This document shows, in pieces, positions 44,276 to 52,778 of a stretch of DNA of 64,000 nucleotides. The first letter of the stretch is position 1, and each line of letters opens with the position of its first letter. Source of the DNA: Bauldia sp965232525 (lineage in GTDB: Bacteria > Pseudomonadota > Alphaproteobacteria > Rhizobiales > Kaistiaceae); contig NZ_OZ246980.1 in the NCBI RefSeq assembly GCF_965232525.1, positions 1,736,001 to 1,800,000 of the forward strand. The letters are read 5' to 3'. A model generated the notes under the pieces. The model did no database searches, was not told where the DNA came from, and was given only the letters and a program-made list of their open reading frames with translations. Position numbers and translations under genes: made by a program.

Positions 44276-44656
44276 CTACACGTCGGTGACCGTCACCACC
44301 GTGAACGTATGAAGCTCGCCCTCGTCGTCACGGATGGAGATGTACTCTCCGGGAACGAAGCGGTGGCTGGAGAGCTTGAAGCCGCCTTCGTCGCCTTCGT
44401 CGCCTTCGATGTCATAGGTGAAGCCCCATGATCCGCCGGGACGATGGACGAGATGGCCGATATCGTCTTCCTCGCCTTCCCAGAACCGCACGACCCGACA
44501 CTGGTCGCGATGTTTGCGCCATCCTTCGGCGTCGAGATGCCCGTCCGCATCAAGCGGTGCGGTAAAGCGGTAGCCATGCCGGTCGCTGCCGTGAGGGTGA
44601 TCCTTAGTCCGCGCCAGGTTGAGGCGGATTGTTTTGAGGCCGTGGGTATCGATCAT
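44276..44656 (-). CDS. Conserved-looking hypothetical protein, 126 residues
   Basis: ATG 44656 after GGAGGA. Soluble, acidic, no signal peptide. Order: HPHGSDRHGYRFTAPLDADGHLDAEGWRKH, WEGEEDDIGHLVHRPGGSWGFTYD, a glycine-acid turn EGDEGDEGG, then SHRFVPGEYISIRDDEGELHTFTVV. The shape suggests a small beta-barrel, but I recognise no named family. It is downstream of nothing obvious on its strand and divergent from the next gene. Confidence 0.7.
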   Translation of the reverse strand: MIDTHGLKTIRLNLARTKDHPHGSDRHGYRFTAPLDADGHLDAEGWRKHRDQCRVVRFWEGEEDDIGHLVHRPGGSWGFTYDIEGDEGDEGGFKLSSHRFVPGEYISIRDDEGELHTFTVVTVTDV

Positions 44657-44772
44657 GCTTCCTCCACAGTGGTTGCGGTAGATTATCAGACCCGTTTGCG
44701 GTTTCCAGTTCGGGGTTTTGCGGAGGCGCGGCAACCGCTTACAGTGACCGCCGGGTAAACCGGAGAACGGGT

Positions 44773-45675
44773 TTGCGCATCGCCGAAAACTATCGAACAG
44801 CGCGGTTCGGTTTCGCTCTGGCCCTGGGCCTCGGCGGTATCGTCGCGTCACCGGTTCTGGCCGAACCCTACCCGACGACGGTTTTTCCAGAAGGCGCGAG
44901 CCACGCGTCCGTGTCGTCAGGACCGCTGACGGCTTCAATCGATCTGGTCCGTCGTCCGGATCTCGATCCGGACTTTGACACGCCGGTGTTGACGGTGTCG
45001 GTCGATGGCTACCCTGTGCTGGAAGTAGCGGGCGTAGCGTCAGGCTTCGCCTTTCCGGCTACCGAGGCCATGATTGCCGACCTCAATACCGCCAATGCGA
45101 TGCCGGAGGTGGTCTTCACCAGCTATTCCGGCGGCGCCCATTGCTGCACCTTGGTGATCGTTGCCGAGCAGGTCGGCGATCGCTGGATCGCTGTGCCGAT
45201 CGGCGACTTCGACGGCGACGGCCGCTATCTTAGCGACCTCGACGGCGACGGCAGTGCGGAGATCGCCACCTACGACAATCGGTTTCTGTATGAGTTCGAT
45301 TGTTATGCCTGTAGCGCGGCGCCGCTGCGGGTGATCGCCGTTCGGGAAGGCGAGGCCCGCGACGTGTCCGCGGAGCCGCGGTATCGCGCGGCCCATCGCG
45401 ACTGGTTGCGCCAGTTGGAGGCAAGCGCCGATCCTGACGGCGGCTGGACCTCACCGGGCTACCTGGCGGGTTGGGTCGCCGCGAAGATTCGGGTCGGCGA
45501 AGGCACGGAGGCTCTGGCGGCATTGGAGGCCAACTGGGATTTCGCCAGCGACTCCGGCGAGGAGGTCTGCATAACAGGCGAGGATATAGAGGACTGTCCC
45601 CGGCGGTATCTTAAGGTGTTGCCGTTCCCGGAACGGCTCCGGCTGTTCCTCGAGCGCACCGGCTACCTGGCTTGA
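44773..45675 (+). CDS. Secreted hypothetical protein with FG-GAP/EF-hand-like aspartate loops
   Basis: 300 residues from TTG 44773, placed after GGAG; no nearby ATG keeps the signal peptide. The signal ends about SPVLA. The middle has TSYSGGAHCCTLVIVAEQ and two Asp-rich loops, DFDGDGRYLSDLDGDGSAE, like calcium-binding VCBS/FG-GAP repeats, followed by CYACS and a C-terminal helical region with paired Cys. A periplasmic calcium-dependent binding role is plausible; no enzyme motif seen. Confidence 0.72.
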   Translation: MRIAENYRTARFGFALALGLGGIVASPVLAEPYPTTVFPEGASHASVSSGPLTASIDLVRRPDLDPDFDTPVLTVSVDGYPVLEVAGVASGFAFPATEAMIADLNTANAMPEVVFTSYSGGAHCCTLVIVAEQVGDRWIAVPIGDFDGDGRYLSDLDGDGSAEIATYDNRFLYEFDCYACSAAPLRVIAVREGEARDVSAEPRYRAAHRDWLRQLEASADPDGGWTSPGYLAGWVAAKIRVGEGTEALAALEANWDFASDSGEEVCITGEDIEDCPRRYLKVLPFPERLRLFLERTGYLA

Positions 45676-45744
45676 CTGTCGGGTTTGAAAGGTCGCTGAC
45701 GCCGATGGGGACGCCTTGGAAAAGGCGGGATGAGGTGAAGGCTT

Positions 45745-45820
45745 TGGTACAGCCGGCTGGGCTCGAACCAGCGACCTACGGATCCACAATCCGGCGCTCT
45801 ACCAACTGAGCTACGGCTGC
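45745..45820 (-). tRNA. tRNA-His (GTG anticodon), A73, no G-1
   Basis: A 76-nt cloverleaf with encoded CCA: acceptor GCAGCCG pairs CGGCTGT, D arm GTAGCTCAGTTGGTAGAGC, anticodon arm CGGATTGTGGATCCG, T arm CTGGTTCGAGCCCAG. The base before position 1 is T and the discriminator is A, the altered tRNA-His identity known for most alphaproteobacteria instead of G-1:C73. Confidence 0.95.
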
Positions 45821-45901
45821 ACAGGCGCGTTTCGCGTCGCGGAAACTAAAGCCAATACACGCGTCGTTCAAGGGCGAGATCGGTCTTGAACGAGCCTCCT
45901 T

Positions 45902-45921
45902 CGAGCGGGTTCGCCCGCTCG
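45902..45921. other. Perfect hairpin with TTCG loop
   Basis: CGAGCGGG-TTCG-CCCGCTCG lies between the tRNA promoter side and the phasin terminator. It may assist termination of the phasin transcript or be an independent element; no T-run follows on either strand. Confidence 0.35.
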
Positions 45922-45931
45922 CATGCCAACG

Positions 45932-45961
45932 AAAAAGCGGCCCGAACCATGTCCGAGCCGC
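45932..45961 (-). terminator. Rho-independent terminator of phasin gene 1
   Basis: On the minus strand GCGGCTCGGAC-ATG-GTTCGGGCCGC forms an 11 bp stem (two G:U pairs) followed by TTTTT, 26 bp after the phasin stop. A textbook intrinsic terminator. Confidence 0.85.
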
Positions 45962-45987
45962 CTGGTATCTGATGTGTCAACGTTCGC

Positions 45988-46494
45988 TCAGTCGGCGCGG
46001 AAGTCCTTGAAGGTCTTTTCGACGTGGGCGGTCATCGGCTTGCTGGTCTCCACGAACAGCTTCTGGGCGAATTCCTGGAAATCCTTGAACTGGGCCGTCG
46101 CCGTTTCGAACTGCTGACGAGCGAACGCGGTCTGAAGCTCGATGATCTCGGCCATGGTCTTCGCGCCGAACAGGTCCTTGGCGAAGGCGAAGGTCGCGTC
46201 GGTGTTGGCTCTTGCCGTATCGAGCGTCTTCGCGCCGAGCGCAAAGGCACCGTCGCGGGCCGTCTCATAGGTATCCTCGACCACGTCGGTAGTATCCTCG
46301 GCGGCGCTCTTCATCTTGGCGTAGGTGTCGCGCGCCTGGGTGATCCCCTTTTCGGCGAACTCGCGCATCGCAATCGGGACATCGAAGGATGCCGGATTGG
46401 CGCTGAAGGCTTCGAACGGATTCGGCAGTGTCGGGACCGTCATCTTCGGAGACGCGGTTTTCGTCGCTTTGGTCGCTTTCGTGGCTGTGGCCAT
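45988..46494 (-). CDS. Phasin (polyhydroxyalkanoate granule protein) 1
   Basis: 168 residues. A basic Ala/Thr/Lys-rich start (ATKATKATKTASPK) is followed by the phasin helix region: REFAEKGITQARDTYAKMKSAAEDTTDVVEDTYETAR, FAFAKDLFGAKTMAEIIELQTAFARQQFE. Phasins coat PHA granules and set their number and size. GGAG precedes the ATG and a large palindrome lies about 85 bp upstream, a good operator candidate. Own terminator follows. Confidence 0.92.
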   Translation of the reverse strand: MATATKATKATKTASPKMTVPTLPNPFEAFSANPASFDVPIAMREFAEKGITQARDTYAKMKSAAEDTTDVVEDTYETARDGAFALGAKTLDTARANTDATFAFAKDLFGAKTMAEIIELQTAFARQQFETATAQFKDFQEFAQKLFVETSKPMTAHVEKTFKDFRAD

Positions 46495-46577
46495 CGGAAA
46501 CTCCTGAGAAAGAGGTTATCGATCAGCGGCTGACGAGAACCCAACAGGCCGCCGGTGATAAACTCTATATAACGAGA

Positions 46578-46617
46578 ATTTTGTGCGTTGCAATATGATT
46601 ATTGCGCCGCACAAAAT
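46578..46617. promoter_or_regulatory. 40-bp palindrome upstream of phasin gene 1 (possible PhaR-type operator)
   Basis: Arms ATTTTGTGCGTTGCAATA and TATTGCGCCGCACAAAAT match at 16 of 18 positions around a TGAT spacer. It contains TTGC/GCAA half-sites as described for PHA-responsive PhaR repressors. The rest of 46495-46834 holds no gene. Confidence 0.5.
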
Positions 46618-46834
46618 CGGCGGCTGCGAGCCACGAGAGACGAGCGGTTATCGGTCTCGGGTCGGTTGTCCGGGTCGTTCGGATCAACTTATTTCGGCCA
46701 GGATGCCGTCCGCCTCGGCGAAGGCGGAGCACCCGGGACCGGATGCTCCGCCGCAACCCTGATGAGAAAGCCGATGGCCGCCCGGAAGCCCGGACTGCCC
46801 GACAACGGCTAATGGATGGCTGCTTCTGGCTAAA

Positions 46835-47212
46835 CTAGCTCTTGGCCTTATCCACAGCCTCGGCGCCCACCCGGCCCATCGTCGCGCCAATAGCTTTGCC
46901 CTGTTCAGTCAGCGCCGCCATCTGACGCGCGAAGTACTCCTTCTGGAGCGCGCTGATCTCTTCCACCGTCCGGGCCTGGACCAGCCGCTGCGCCAGATCG
47001 AAGGAAGCGGATACGTTTTCCTCGACGAACGCGAGCGCCTGCCGGTTCACCTCCGATGCCCCTTCCTGCATCGTCCGGGCCGAGCCTTCGGCCTTGGTCA
47101 CTGCGCTCTGGGTCGCCTCGATGAACTGCTCGAGCGCTTTCTTGGCCTCGCTGACGCTCTTGTCGGCCATGTCCCGCATTTGATCGGGGATTTCGAATTG
47201 TGTCGGCTGCAT
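46835..47212 (-). CDS. Phasin family protein 2
   Basis: 125 residues, ATG 47212 after GGGAGA. All-helical: PDQMRDMADKSVSEAKKALEQFIEATQSAVTK, QALAFVEENVSASFDLAQRLVQARTVEEISALQKEYFARQMAALTEQ. The ALQKEYFARQ-type segment parallels LQTAFARQQFE of phasin 1. It is the second phasin in tandem on the same strand, separated by a 340 bp spacer with its own regulatory palindrome, so the two may be expressed differently. Confidence 0.92.
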   Translation of the reverse strand: MQPTQFEIPDQMRDMADKSVSEAKKALEQFIEATQSAVTKAEGSARTMQEGASEVNRQALAFVEENVSASFDLAQRLVQARTVEEISALQKEYFARQMAALTEQGKAIGATMGRVGAEAVDKAKS

Positions 47213-47426
47213 GACATGTGTCTCCCTGCTAGAATGATGACCCTTACCTCAACATAGTCGTTTGGCGAACCGCTTGCCATCGGCCCGCGTTAACCAAGAC
47301 CAAGGATCGTTGTGGGGAAGGTCCGCGCCGGCCGTGGACCAACGATTCGACCCATTGTATTAACCGTCAATTAAGTACGAGAAGGTCGGTCGGCGCGGCG
47401 GGCGACGAACGACGGGGCAATGCCGG

Positions 47427-50327
47427 ATGAACGGCAAGACATTGGCCTACCTTGATCTTGCCGCCCTGCCTCCGGTCGGCGCGGTGCTGCTTGAGCCGCG
47501 TCCGGCCTTTGTCTTCCGGGGCGATGGCAGCGAGATCCTGTGGGCGAACGCGGCCGCGGTCGCGGCTTTCGGCGCGGCGGACATGACCGGCCTGCTCGCC
47601 TATCGCCTCGCGCCGGGTGGCCGCACGGCGCGGACCCTTTCCCGGCTCGCAAAGTCCCTGCCGCTCGACCGGTCGCGGCTCGAAGTCCTCCGGTTCAATC
47701 TCGAGGTTCGCCAGATGGCCTTCCCTGCCGCGTGCCGCGGCTTGGCGCTCGGCCGCAACGCCCGCGCCCTGTTGGCAGTCGGCCCCGAGTCCGGTCCGCG
47801 CGAATCGTTGTCGACCCGGGCGGAACGCTTGTGCGACGCGATTGCCGGCGAGGACGGCCTGGTCGCGATCCTCGATGGCGATGGCGCGGTCCTTGGGGCT
47901 TCGGGCGGATACGACCGGCTGGCGGCGGTTTCCGGCGAAATCGACACCCTCATCGACCAAGCGACAAAAGACGATGGCCCGGTTGCACGGGCGCCGCTGA
48001 TTGTCGATGGGGTCGCCCGGCAGGCCGGTGTCGTCGGCTTCGGCAGCGGTACCGACCGTGCGTTTCTGATGATCGTCGGGCCGCCGGACGTGGCGACATC
48101 GACCGCCTCCGCGACTATCGATCGGACCAGCCAAGTGACTGAAACGCAAGCGGTTTCCGAGTCCAACAAGCCGCCGGAACCGGCGGCCGACTCGACCGCC
48201 CCGGCGCGGCGGTTTCTGTGGCAGACCGACCGCGACCACGCGTTCGCATTGGTGGCGCCGGATCTGGCCGAAATGGTCGGAATCGGCAACGTTCCGGCGA
48301 TCGGCGAGACGTGGCGGGCGGTAGCCGACCGCCTGGGGCTCGATCCCGAGGGCGAAATTCATGAGGTTTTGTCAGCACTTAGCGGCTTCGCCGAGCGCAC
48401 TGTCTACTGGCCGCTGGCCGTCCAGCCGGAACGGGTGGCGGTCGATCTCACCGGCCTGCCGGTGTTCGCGCGTGACGGGACGTTCGAGGGCTATCGCGGC
48501 TTCGGCGTCATCCGCTCGGACGATCGCCGGCCGGACAAGCGGCTCGATAAACGAAATGATGTCAAAGCCTTAAGCGAAGACGCCGGCACCACAGAGCCAC
48601 CCGCCCATGACGCGGCCCAGCCGTCGAACGTGGTGCCGCTCAACAACGCGCCGACGCGGATCCTGCCGGCGCGGTTGTCGGGCACCGAGCAGGACGCCTT
48701 CCGCCGGATCGCCGAGGCACTGAACGCCTCCGACGCCCCGGCGACGTCCGCGACACCCCCTCCGACGCCCACCGCGACGTCCCGCGACACCCCCTCCGAC
48801 GCCCCCGCCACCCGGGTGTCGGTCGCGACGCCTTTCGATACCGGGCTGCTCGACAAGCTGCCGGTCGGAATTGCGATCCAGCGCGAGGGGGCGACCCTGT
48901 TCGCCAACCAGCCGCTGCTCGAGTGGCTCGGCTACGACTCGCTCGACGCCTTCGTCGCGGCCGGCGGGGTCGACGGCGTGTTCGCCGAGGGCGCGGACTG
49001 GCCGCGCACCTCGACCGAGGACGGGTTGCTGAAGGCAGTGCGCCGCGACGGCACCGAACTCGACGTCGAGGCCAAGCTCCACGCGGTCACCTGGGACGGG
49101 GCGACCGCGCTGATGCTGTCGCTGGTCGAGATCGAGGGAGAGGACGACTGGGCGGAGGACGGCGTTGACGATGATGAGCCGGCTAACGATGAGCCGCCGC
49201 CCATCGACAACACCGCGGCGGAGCGCGCCCGGGAATTGGAAGCGATCCTCGATACCGCCACCGACGGTGTCGTAGTGATCGCCACAGACGGCACCATCGA
49301 CGGATTGAACCACACCGCCGAGGCGCTGTTCGGAGTCGCCACCGACGACGTGCGCGGCCGGCCGTTCACCGACCTGCTCGCCGAGGAAAGCCACAAGGCG
49401 GCCGAGGACTATCTCGAGGGTCTGGCGACCAACGGTGTCGCCAGCGTCCTCAACGACGGCCGCGAGGTGATCGGCCGGGTGCCGCGTGGCGGGCTGATCC
49501 CGCTGTTCATGACCATGGGGCGGGTCGCGGGTTCCGGCAAATACTGCGCGGTGCTCCGCGACATCACCCACTGGAAGACGGTGGAGGAGGAACTGATCGC
49601 GGCGCGCAAGGCGGCCGAGGCGGCGAGCGCCCAGAAGTCGGAATTTCTCGCCAAGATCAGCCACGAGATCCGGACTCCGCTCAATGCCATCATCGGCTTT
49701 TCCGAGGTGATGATGGCCGAACGCTTCGGCGCGATCGGCAACGACCGCTACCGCAGTTATCTGCGCGATATCCATCTCTCCGGCGAGCATCTGATGAGCC
49801 TGGTCAATGACCTGCTCGATCTCTCCAAGGTCGAGGCCGGCAAGCTCGACCTCGACTTCGCCTCCGTCGCCGCCAACGAGGTGATCCAGGAATGCGTGGC
49901 GCTGATGCAGCCGCAGGCCAACCGCGACCGGATCATCATCCGCACCTCGCTGGCCGCGGGCCTGCCCAACGTGGTCGCCGACATGCGCTCGCTCCGCCAG
50001 ATTCTGCTCAACGTCATCTCCAATGCGGTGAAGTTCACCAAGCCGGGCGGTCAGGTGATTGTCGCCACGGCGCTGGAAGACGACGGCGCGGTGGTGGTCA
50101 GGGTGCGCGACACCGGCATCGGCATGACGGCGGAGGAGATCGAGACCGCGATGCAGCCGTTCCGTCAGGTGGCGACCTCGGGGATCGGCGAGGGCACCGG
50201 CCTCGGCCTGCCGCTCACCAAGGCGCTGGTCGAGGCCAACCGGGCGGCGTTCGCCATCGACAGCGTCCCGGATCAGGGGACGCTGGTGCGGATTACGTTT
50301 CCGACCACGCGGGTGCTGGCCGGGTAG
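47427..50327 (+). CDS. PAS-domain hybrid-less sensor histidine kinase
   Basis: 966 residues, soluble. An N-terminal PAS-like part (about 20-130), a degenerate middle rich in Pro/Ala/Thr (about 390-470), and two clearer PAS domains (about 475-575 and 605-715, EAILDTATDGVVVIATDGTIDG...) precede the HisKA H-box KISHEIRTPLNAIIGF (His746) and the HATPase N-box, DTGIGM and GTGLGLPLTKA. No membrane segment or receiver. The architecture resembles cell-cycle kinases of the PdhS/PleC/DivJ group of alphaproteobacteria, but assignment to one is not possible by eye. No response regulator is adjacent. Confidence 0.9.
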   Translation: MNGKTLAYLDLAALPPVGAVLLEPRPAFVFRGDGSEILWANAAAVAAFGAADMTGLLAYRLAPGGRTARTLSRLAKSLPLDRSRLEVLRFNLEVRQMAFPAACRGLALGRNARALLAVGPESGPRESLSTRAERLCDAIAGEDGLVAILDGDGAVLGASGGYDRLAAVSGEIDTLIDQATKDDGPVARAPLIVDGVARQAGVVGFGSGTDRAFLMIVGPPDVATSTASATIDRTSQVTETQAVSESNKPPEPAADSTAPARRFLWQTDRDHAFALVAPDLAEMVGIGNVPAIGETWRAVADRLGLDPEGEIHEVLSALSGFAERTVYWPLAVQPERVAVDLTGLPVFARDGTFEGYRGFGVIRSDDRRPDKRLDKRNDVKALSEDAGTTEPPAHDAAQPSNVVPLNNAPTRILPARLSGTEQDAFRRIAEALNASDAPATSATPPPTPTATSRDTPSDAPATRVSVATPFDTGLLDKLPVGIAIQREGATLFANQPLLEWLGYDSLDAFVAAGGVDGVFAEGADWPRTSTEDGLLKAVRRDGTELDVEAKLHAVTWDGATALMLSLVEIEGEDDWAEDGVDDDEPANDEPPPIDNTAAERARELEAILDTATDGVVVIATDGTIDGLNHTAEALFGVATDDVRGRPFTDLLAEESHKAAEDYLEGLATNGVASVLNDGREVIGRVPRGGLIPLFMTMGRVAGSGKYCAVLRDITHWKTVEEELIAARKAAEAASAQKSEFLAKISHEIRTPLNAIIGFSEVMMAERFGAIGNDRYRSYLRDIHLSGEHLMSLVNDLLDLSKVEAGKLDLDFASVAANEVIQECVALMQPQANRDRIIIRTSLAAGLPNVVADMRSLRQILLNVISNAVKFTKPGGQVIVATALEDDGAVVVRVRDTGIGMTAEEIETAMQPFRQVATSGIGEGTGLGLPLTKALVEANRAAFAIDSVPDQGTLVRITFPTTRVLAG

Positions 50328-50418
50328 GGGGCGCGGGGTGCTGTGGTTGCTCCCATCATCCCCTGCGCTCATGCGGTCTGGTGTTTGCGCACGGCATTAG
50401 AATTCTCAACCACCGGTC

Positions 50419-50441
50419 GTCCTCCGGCTAGACCGGAGGAC
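50419..50441. repeat. GTCCTCCGG palindromic element
   Basis: Arms GTCCTCCGG and CCGGAGGAC around CTAGA, perfect. It may be a variant of the dispersed intergenic hairpins further right, or a terminator of the kinase message. Confidence 0.45.
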
Positions 50442-50631
50442 CCGGCATCACCGGTCCACGGCCGGGCCATGAAGCGCCAAGGTCGGCATTCCGATCTTCA
50501 ACGGAGCAACGGTTTCGATGGGTTCTCTGGTCAAGCCAGAGGACGACGCGGCGTGGGTTTGTCTGCCTCACGCTGGTTGTGGAGCGTACGCATCATGCCA
50601 GTTATGTCGGCCCCTGCCTCTCCCACCGCTC

Positions 50632-50651
50632 ATTCCCGCGAAGGCGGGAAT
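50632..50651. repeat. Dispersed hairpin repeat, family A (ATTCCCGC)
   Basis: ATTCCCGC-GAAG-GCGGGAAT followed by CCAGAA. Related copies lie near 51729, 56700, 57359, 58642, 58917 and 59237. Confidence 0.7.
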
Positions 50652-50694
50652 CCAGAACGATTGCGTGACGGATGGGACAAAACCCAGTTGGTGT

Positions 50695-50904
50695 TCATTC
50701 CTCACCGTCTCGCATCAGGCGGTCGAGTTCCTCCGGCGGCAGGCGCCGGATTCTTCTCGCTACCTTGCGATCGAAGTTTCGGTCGTTCGGTTCCTTGTGC
50801 CTCTGGGCCTTGCGCCCGTATTGCTGAACGAACAGCTGGACCTCGGCTGCGAGTCGAGCACGATGTCTGGCTACATCCGACGATGCTGGGCGTTTTTTCG
50901 TCAT
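50695..50904 (-). CDS. Small basic hypothetical protein, 69 residues
   Basis: ATG 50904 (MTKKRPASSDVARHRARLAAE). The sequence QLFVQQYGRKAQRHKEPNDRNFDRKVARRIRRLPPEELDRLMRDGEE is highly basic, helical at the end and looks like a small conserved alphaproteobacterial protein rather than chance. No named domain recognised. It stands alone between repeats. Confidence 0.6.
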   Translation of the reverse strand: MTKKRPASSDVARHRARLAAEVQLFVQQYGRKAQRHKEPNDRNFDRKVARRIRRLPPEELDRLMRDGEE

Positions 50905-51123
50905 AGGGATGCAGGCAAAGCAAGCCACACCCTAGCAGTCAAGTTGCGCCGTTGGAGTCATGGGTCGCACGGGCGGCACAGACGCAAGAACCGAAGGTGT
51001 CAGTAGCTCTATCTCGACACTTCGATCCCCTCCAATCTCCCCTTTCCAAGGGGAGGGGTTGGTTGGCGTTTGCGGCACGGGGGTGAGGCCCGTCGAACCC
51101 GTTGTTTTAGGTCGACCAAGCGG

Positions 51124-51696
51124 TCACTTCCGAGCTGTCGGCGTCGGCCCGATAGCGGAATCGATGAACGGAGCCTTCTGGGCCAGGTACTCGCCGATGC
51201 CAGCGCTTTCCGTCTCCAGCGCAAACTTCAGGTTCTGATATCGGCGCCGCAGGTCGGCATCGCGGCGAAGCAGATCGCGGAACCGGAGCATCCTCGCGAT
51301 TTGCTCGTGTCCAGAAGGGCAGACATGAACCTTATGGGTGCGGACGCCGTCCCGGTCTTTTCGGTAGAAATGGTGCCCGGGCGACAAGTCCTTGCCGCGA
51401 ACGTAGCCACACGACCGCATGAAGGCGTCGACCCGGGGCGTATCCCGATGGTCGGACACTTCGACCAGAAGGTCGATCTCCGGTTTCGCCGCCAACCCCG
51501 GCACGGCGGTGCTGCCAACGTGGTGGATGGCGATGAGGTCGGCACCAAAACCCGCGGCAAGACGCTCTCGTTCCGCGACGAACATCGCCGGCCAGGCGGC
51601 GTCATAAGCCGTTATCTTGCTCGTCAGCGCCAATCTCGCCTCCGCGGTGCGCGCATCGCGTTGTCTCCGCCAGTATGACAACTCCGCGTCCTTCAT
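51124..51696 (-). CDS. GrpB family protein (UPF0157, nucleotidyltransferase fold)
   Basis: 190 residues. The GrpB signature AIHHVGSTAVPGLAAKPEIDLLVEV is intact, with HFYRKDRDGVRTHKVHVCPSGHEQIARMLRFRDLLR and a C-terminal ENLKF-like helix NLKFALETESAGIGEYLAQKAPFI. The family has a polymerase-beta-type nucleotidyltransferase fold; its substrate is unknown. Single gene. Confidence 0.92.
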   Translation of the reverse strand: MKDAELSYWRRQRDARTAEARLALTSKITAYDAAWPAMFVAERERLAAGFGADLIAIHHVGSTAVPGLAAKPEIDLLVEVSDHRDTPRVDAFMRSCGYVRGKDLSPGHHFYRKDRDGVRTHKVHVCPSGHEQIARMLRFRDLLRRDADLRRRYQNLKFALETESAGIGEYLAQKAPFIDSAIGPTPTARK

Positions 51697-51728
51697 GTCG
51701 CTGACGGCGGGCCGAGTTCCTCACCGCT

Positions 51729-51752
51729 CATGCCGCGGAGGCGGGAATCCAG
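51729..51752. repeat. Degenerate family A hairpin
   Basis: CATGCCGCGGAGGCGGGAATCC, a decayed copy of the ATTCCCGC hairpin. It is followed by a family D segment at 51792-51870 with GGCGCGCCTCGCCTC and CCCGGCCATGAC, the same module seen near 57680. Confidence 0.5.
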
Positions 51753-51964
51753 AGCGGCCTTACCGCATCACGTCAGAACTGGAGGGCCAAGACGTGGATG
51801 GCCGGGGCCTTCTTCGGTTCCCGGTCGCGCCGGCGGCGCGCCTCGCCTCTTGCCCCGGCCATGACCTGCCTGTGGAGGCGCGGCTCCTTGCCCGGCCTCG
51901 ATGGGAGCAGGCGGTTTGGCTCCCGAGGGGCGAGTCGGATTGGCGACGCCTGAGCCCGCCGCCC

Positions 51965-52660
51965 TCAGCCGCCGCCAACCAGTTCGGCGAGGTCGCCTTC
52001 GAGCACGTTGAGGTCGACATCGCCGTCAATGCCGGCGACGCGGCCGGCGGGGTGGTACTGCCAGATCAGCCAGTCGTCGGCGTCGGGCTGGTGGAAGATG
52101 GCCCGACGCCAGAGCCGGCGCGGCGGGAGGACCTCGCCATAGGCGTCGCGGAAATCGTCGACGATGTAGTAGATCAGTGGCTGGCCAAGGGCGGCTTCGA
52201 CCCGGGTGATGAAGGCCTCGATATCGGCGCGGAACGCCTCCGGCGTCGGCCGCCGGGCGCAATTGCCGGTGAATTCGAGATCGACCACCGGCGGCAGCTG
52301 GGCGGCGCCGGCCGGCACCGCGTCGATGAAGTTCGCCGCCTGATCGGCGCCGGGGCGACAGAGGGTGAAGAAATGATAGGCGCCGACCGGCAGGCCGAGC
52401 CGGTTGGCCTCGGCGATGTTGCGGCCGAATTCGCGATCGCGGTGATCGCCGCCCTCCGACACTTTCACATAGGCGAAGGCGACATCGTCGGCAGCCACCG
52501 CCGGCCAGTCGATCGTGCCCTGATGATGAGAGACGTCGATGCCGCGGACCGGATAACGAGTGCGGTCGGGCTCATAGGTGCGCACGTACATGAAAGCCGC
52601 TCCCCCGACGACAACGATGAGCCCGAGGCCGCCGAGCGCGGCTTTCCAGCGCCGTTTCAT
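51965..52660 (-). CDS. GH25 lysozyme (glycoside hydrolase family 25 muramidase)
   Basis: 231 residues from ATG 52660 (MKRRWKAALGGLGLIVVVGG), a signal peptide or N-terminal anchor. GIDVSHHQGTIDWPAVAADDVAFAYVKVSEGG is the GH25 opening with the catalytic-site Asp, then GAYHFFTLCRPGADQA and PPVVDLEFTGN carrying the DxE, and WLIWQYHPAGRVAGIDGDVDLN at the end. Cuts peptidoglycan glycan strands in the periplasm or outside the cell. Stand-alone gene. Confidence 0.92.
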   Translation of the reverse strand: MKRRWKAALGGLGLIVVVGGAAFMYVRTYEPDRTRYPVRGIDVSHHQGTIDWPAVAADDVAFAYVKVSEGGDHRDREFGRNIAEANRLGLPVGAYHFFTLCRPGADQAANFIDAVPAGAAQLPPVVDLEFTGNCARRPTPEAFRADIEAFITRVEAALGQPLIYYIVDDFRDAYGEVLPPRRLWRRAIFHQPDADDWLIWQYHPAGRVAGIDGDVDLNVLEGDLAELVGGG

Positions 52661-52778
52661 AGCATGCTCGCGAGTGGACCGAATCTGAGGCTCTGCAAAT
52701 CCCCTGACCTGACGGATCGGTTGCCGCCGGAGCCCGGCGATCGGCAAGGCGGTCCGCGGCGACGCCGACCGTTGCCGG

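Larger units (their letters stand above)
50328..50694. other. Gene-free spacer with two hairpin repeats
   Basis: After the kinase stop, a 9 bp stem hairpin GTCCTCCGG/CCGGAGGAC (50419-50441) and a dispersed ATTCCCGC/GCGGGAAT hairpin (50632-50651) are the only structures I see. No credible coding frame. Confidence 0.6.

Noticed and set aside
45676..45744. Intrinsic terminator after tRNA-His
   Set aside because: Only a 6-bp CGCCTT/AAGGCG stem without a clear T-run is visible; too weak to call.
48570..50372. 600-codon frame antisense to the histidine kinase
   Set aside because: Complementary to the conserved kinase core; His/Arg/Asp-rich shadow.
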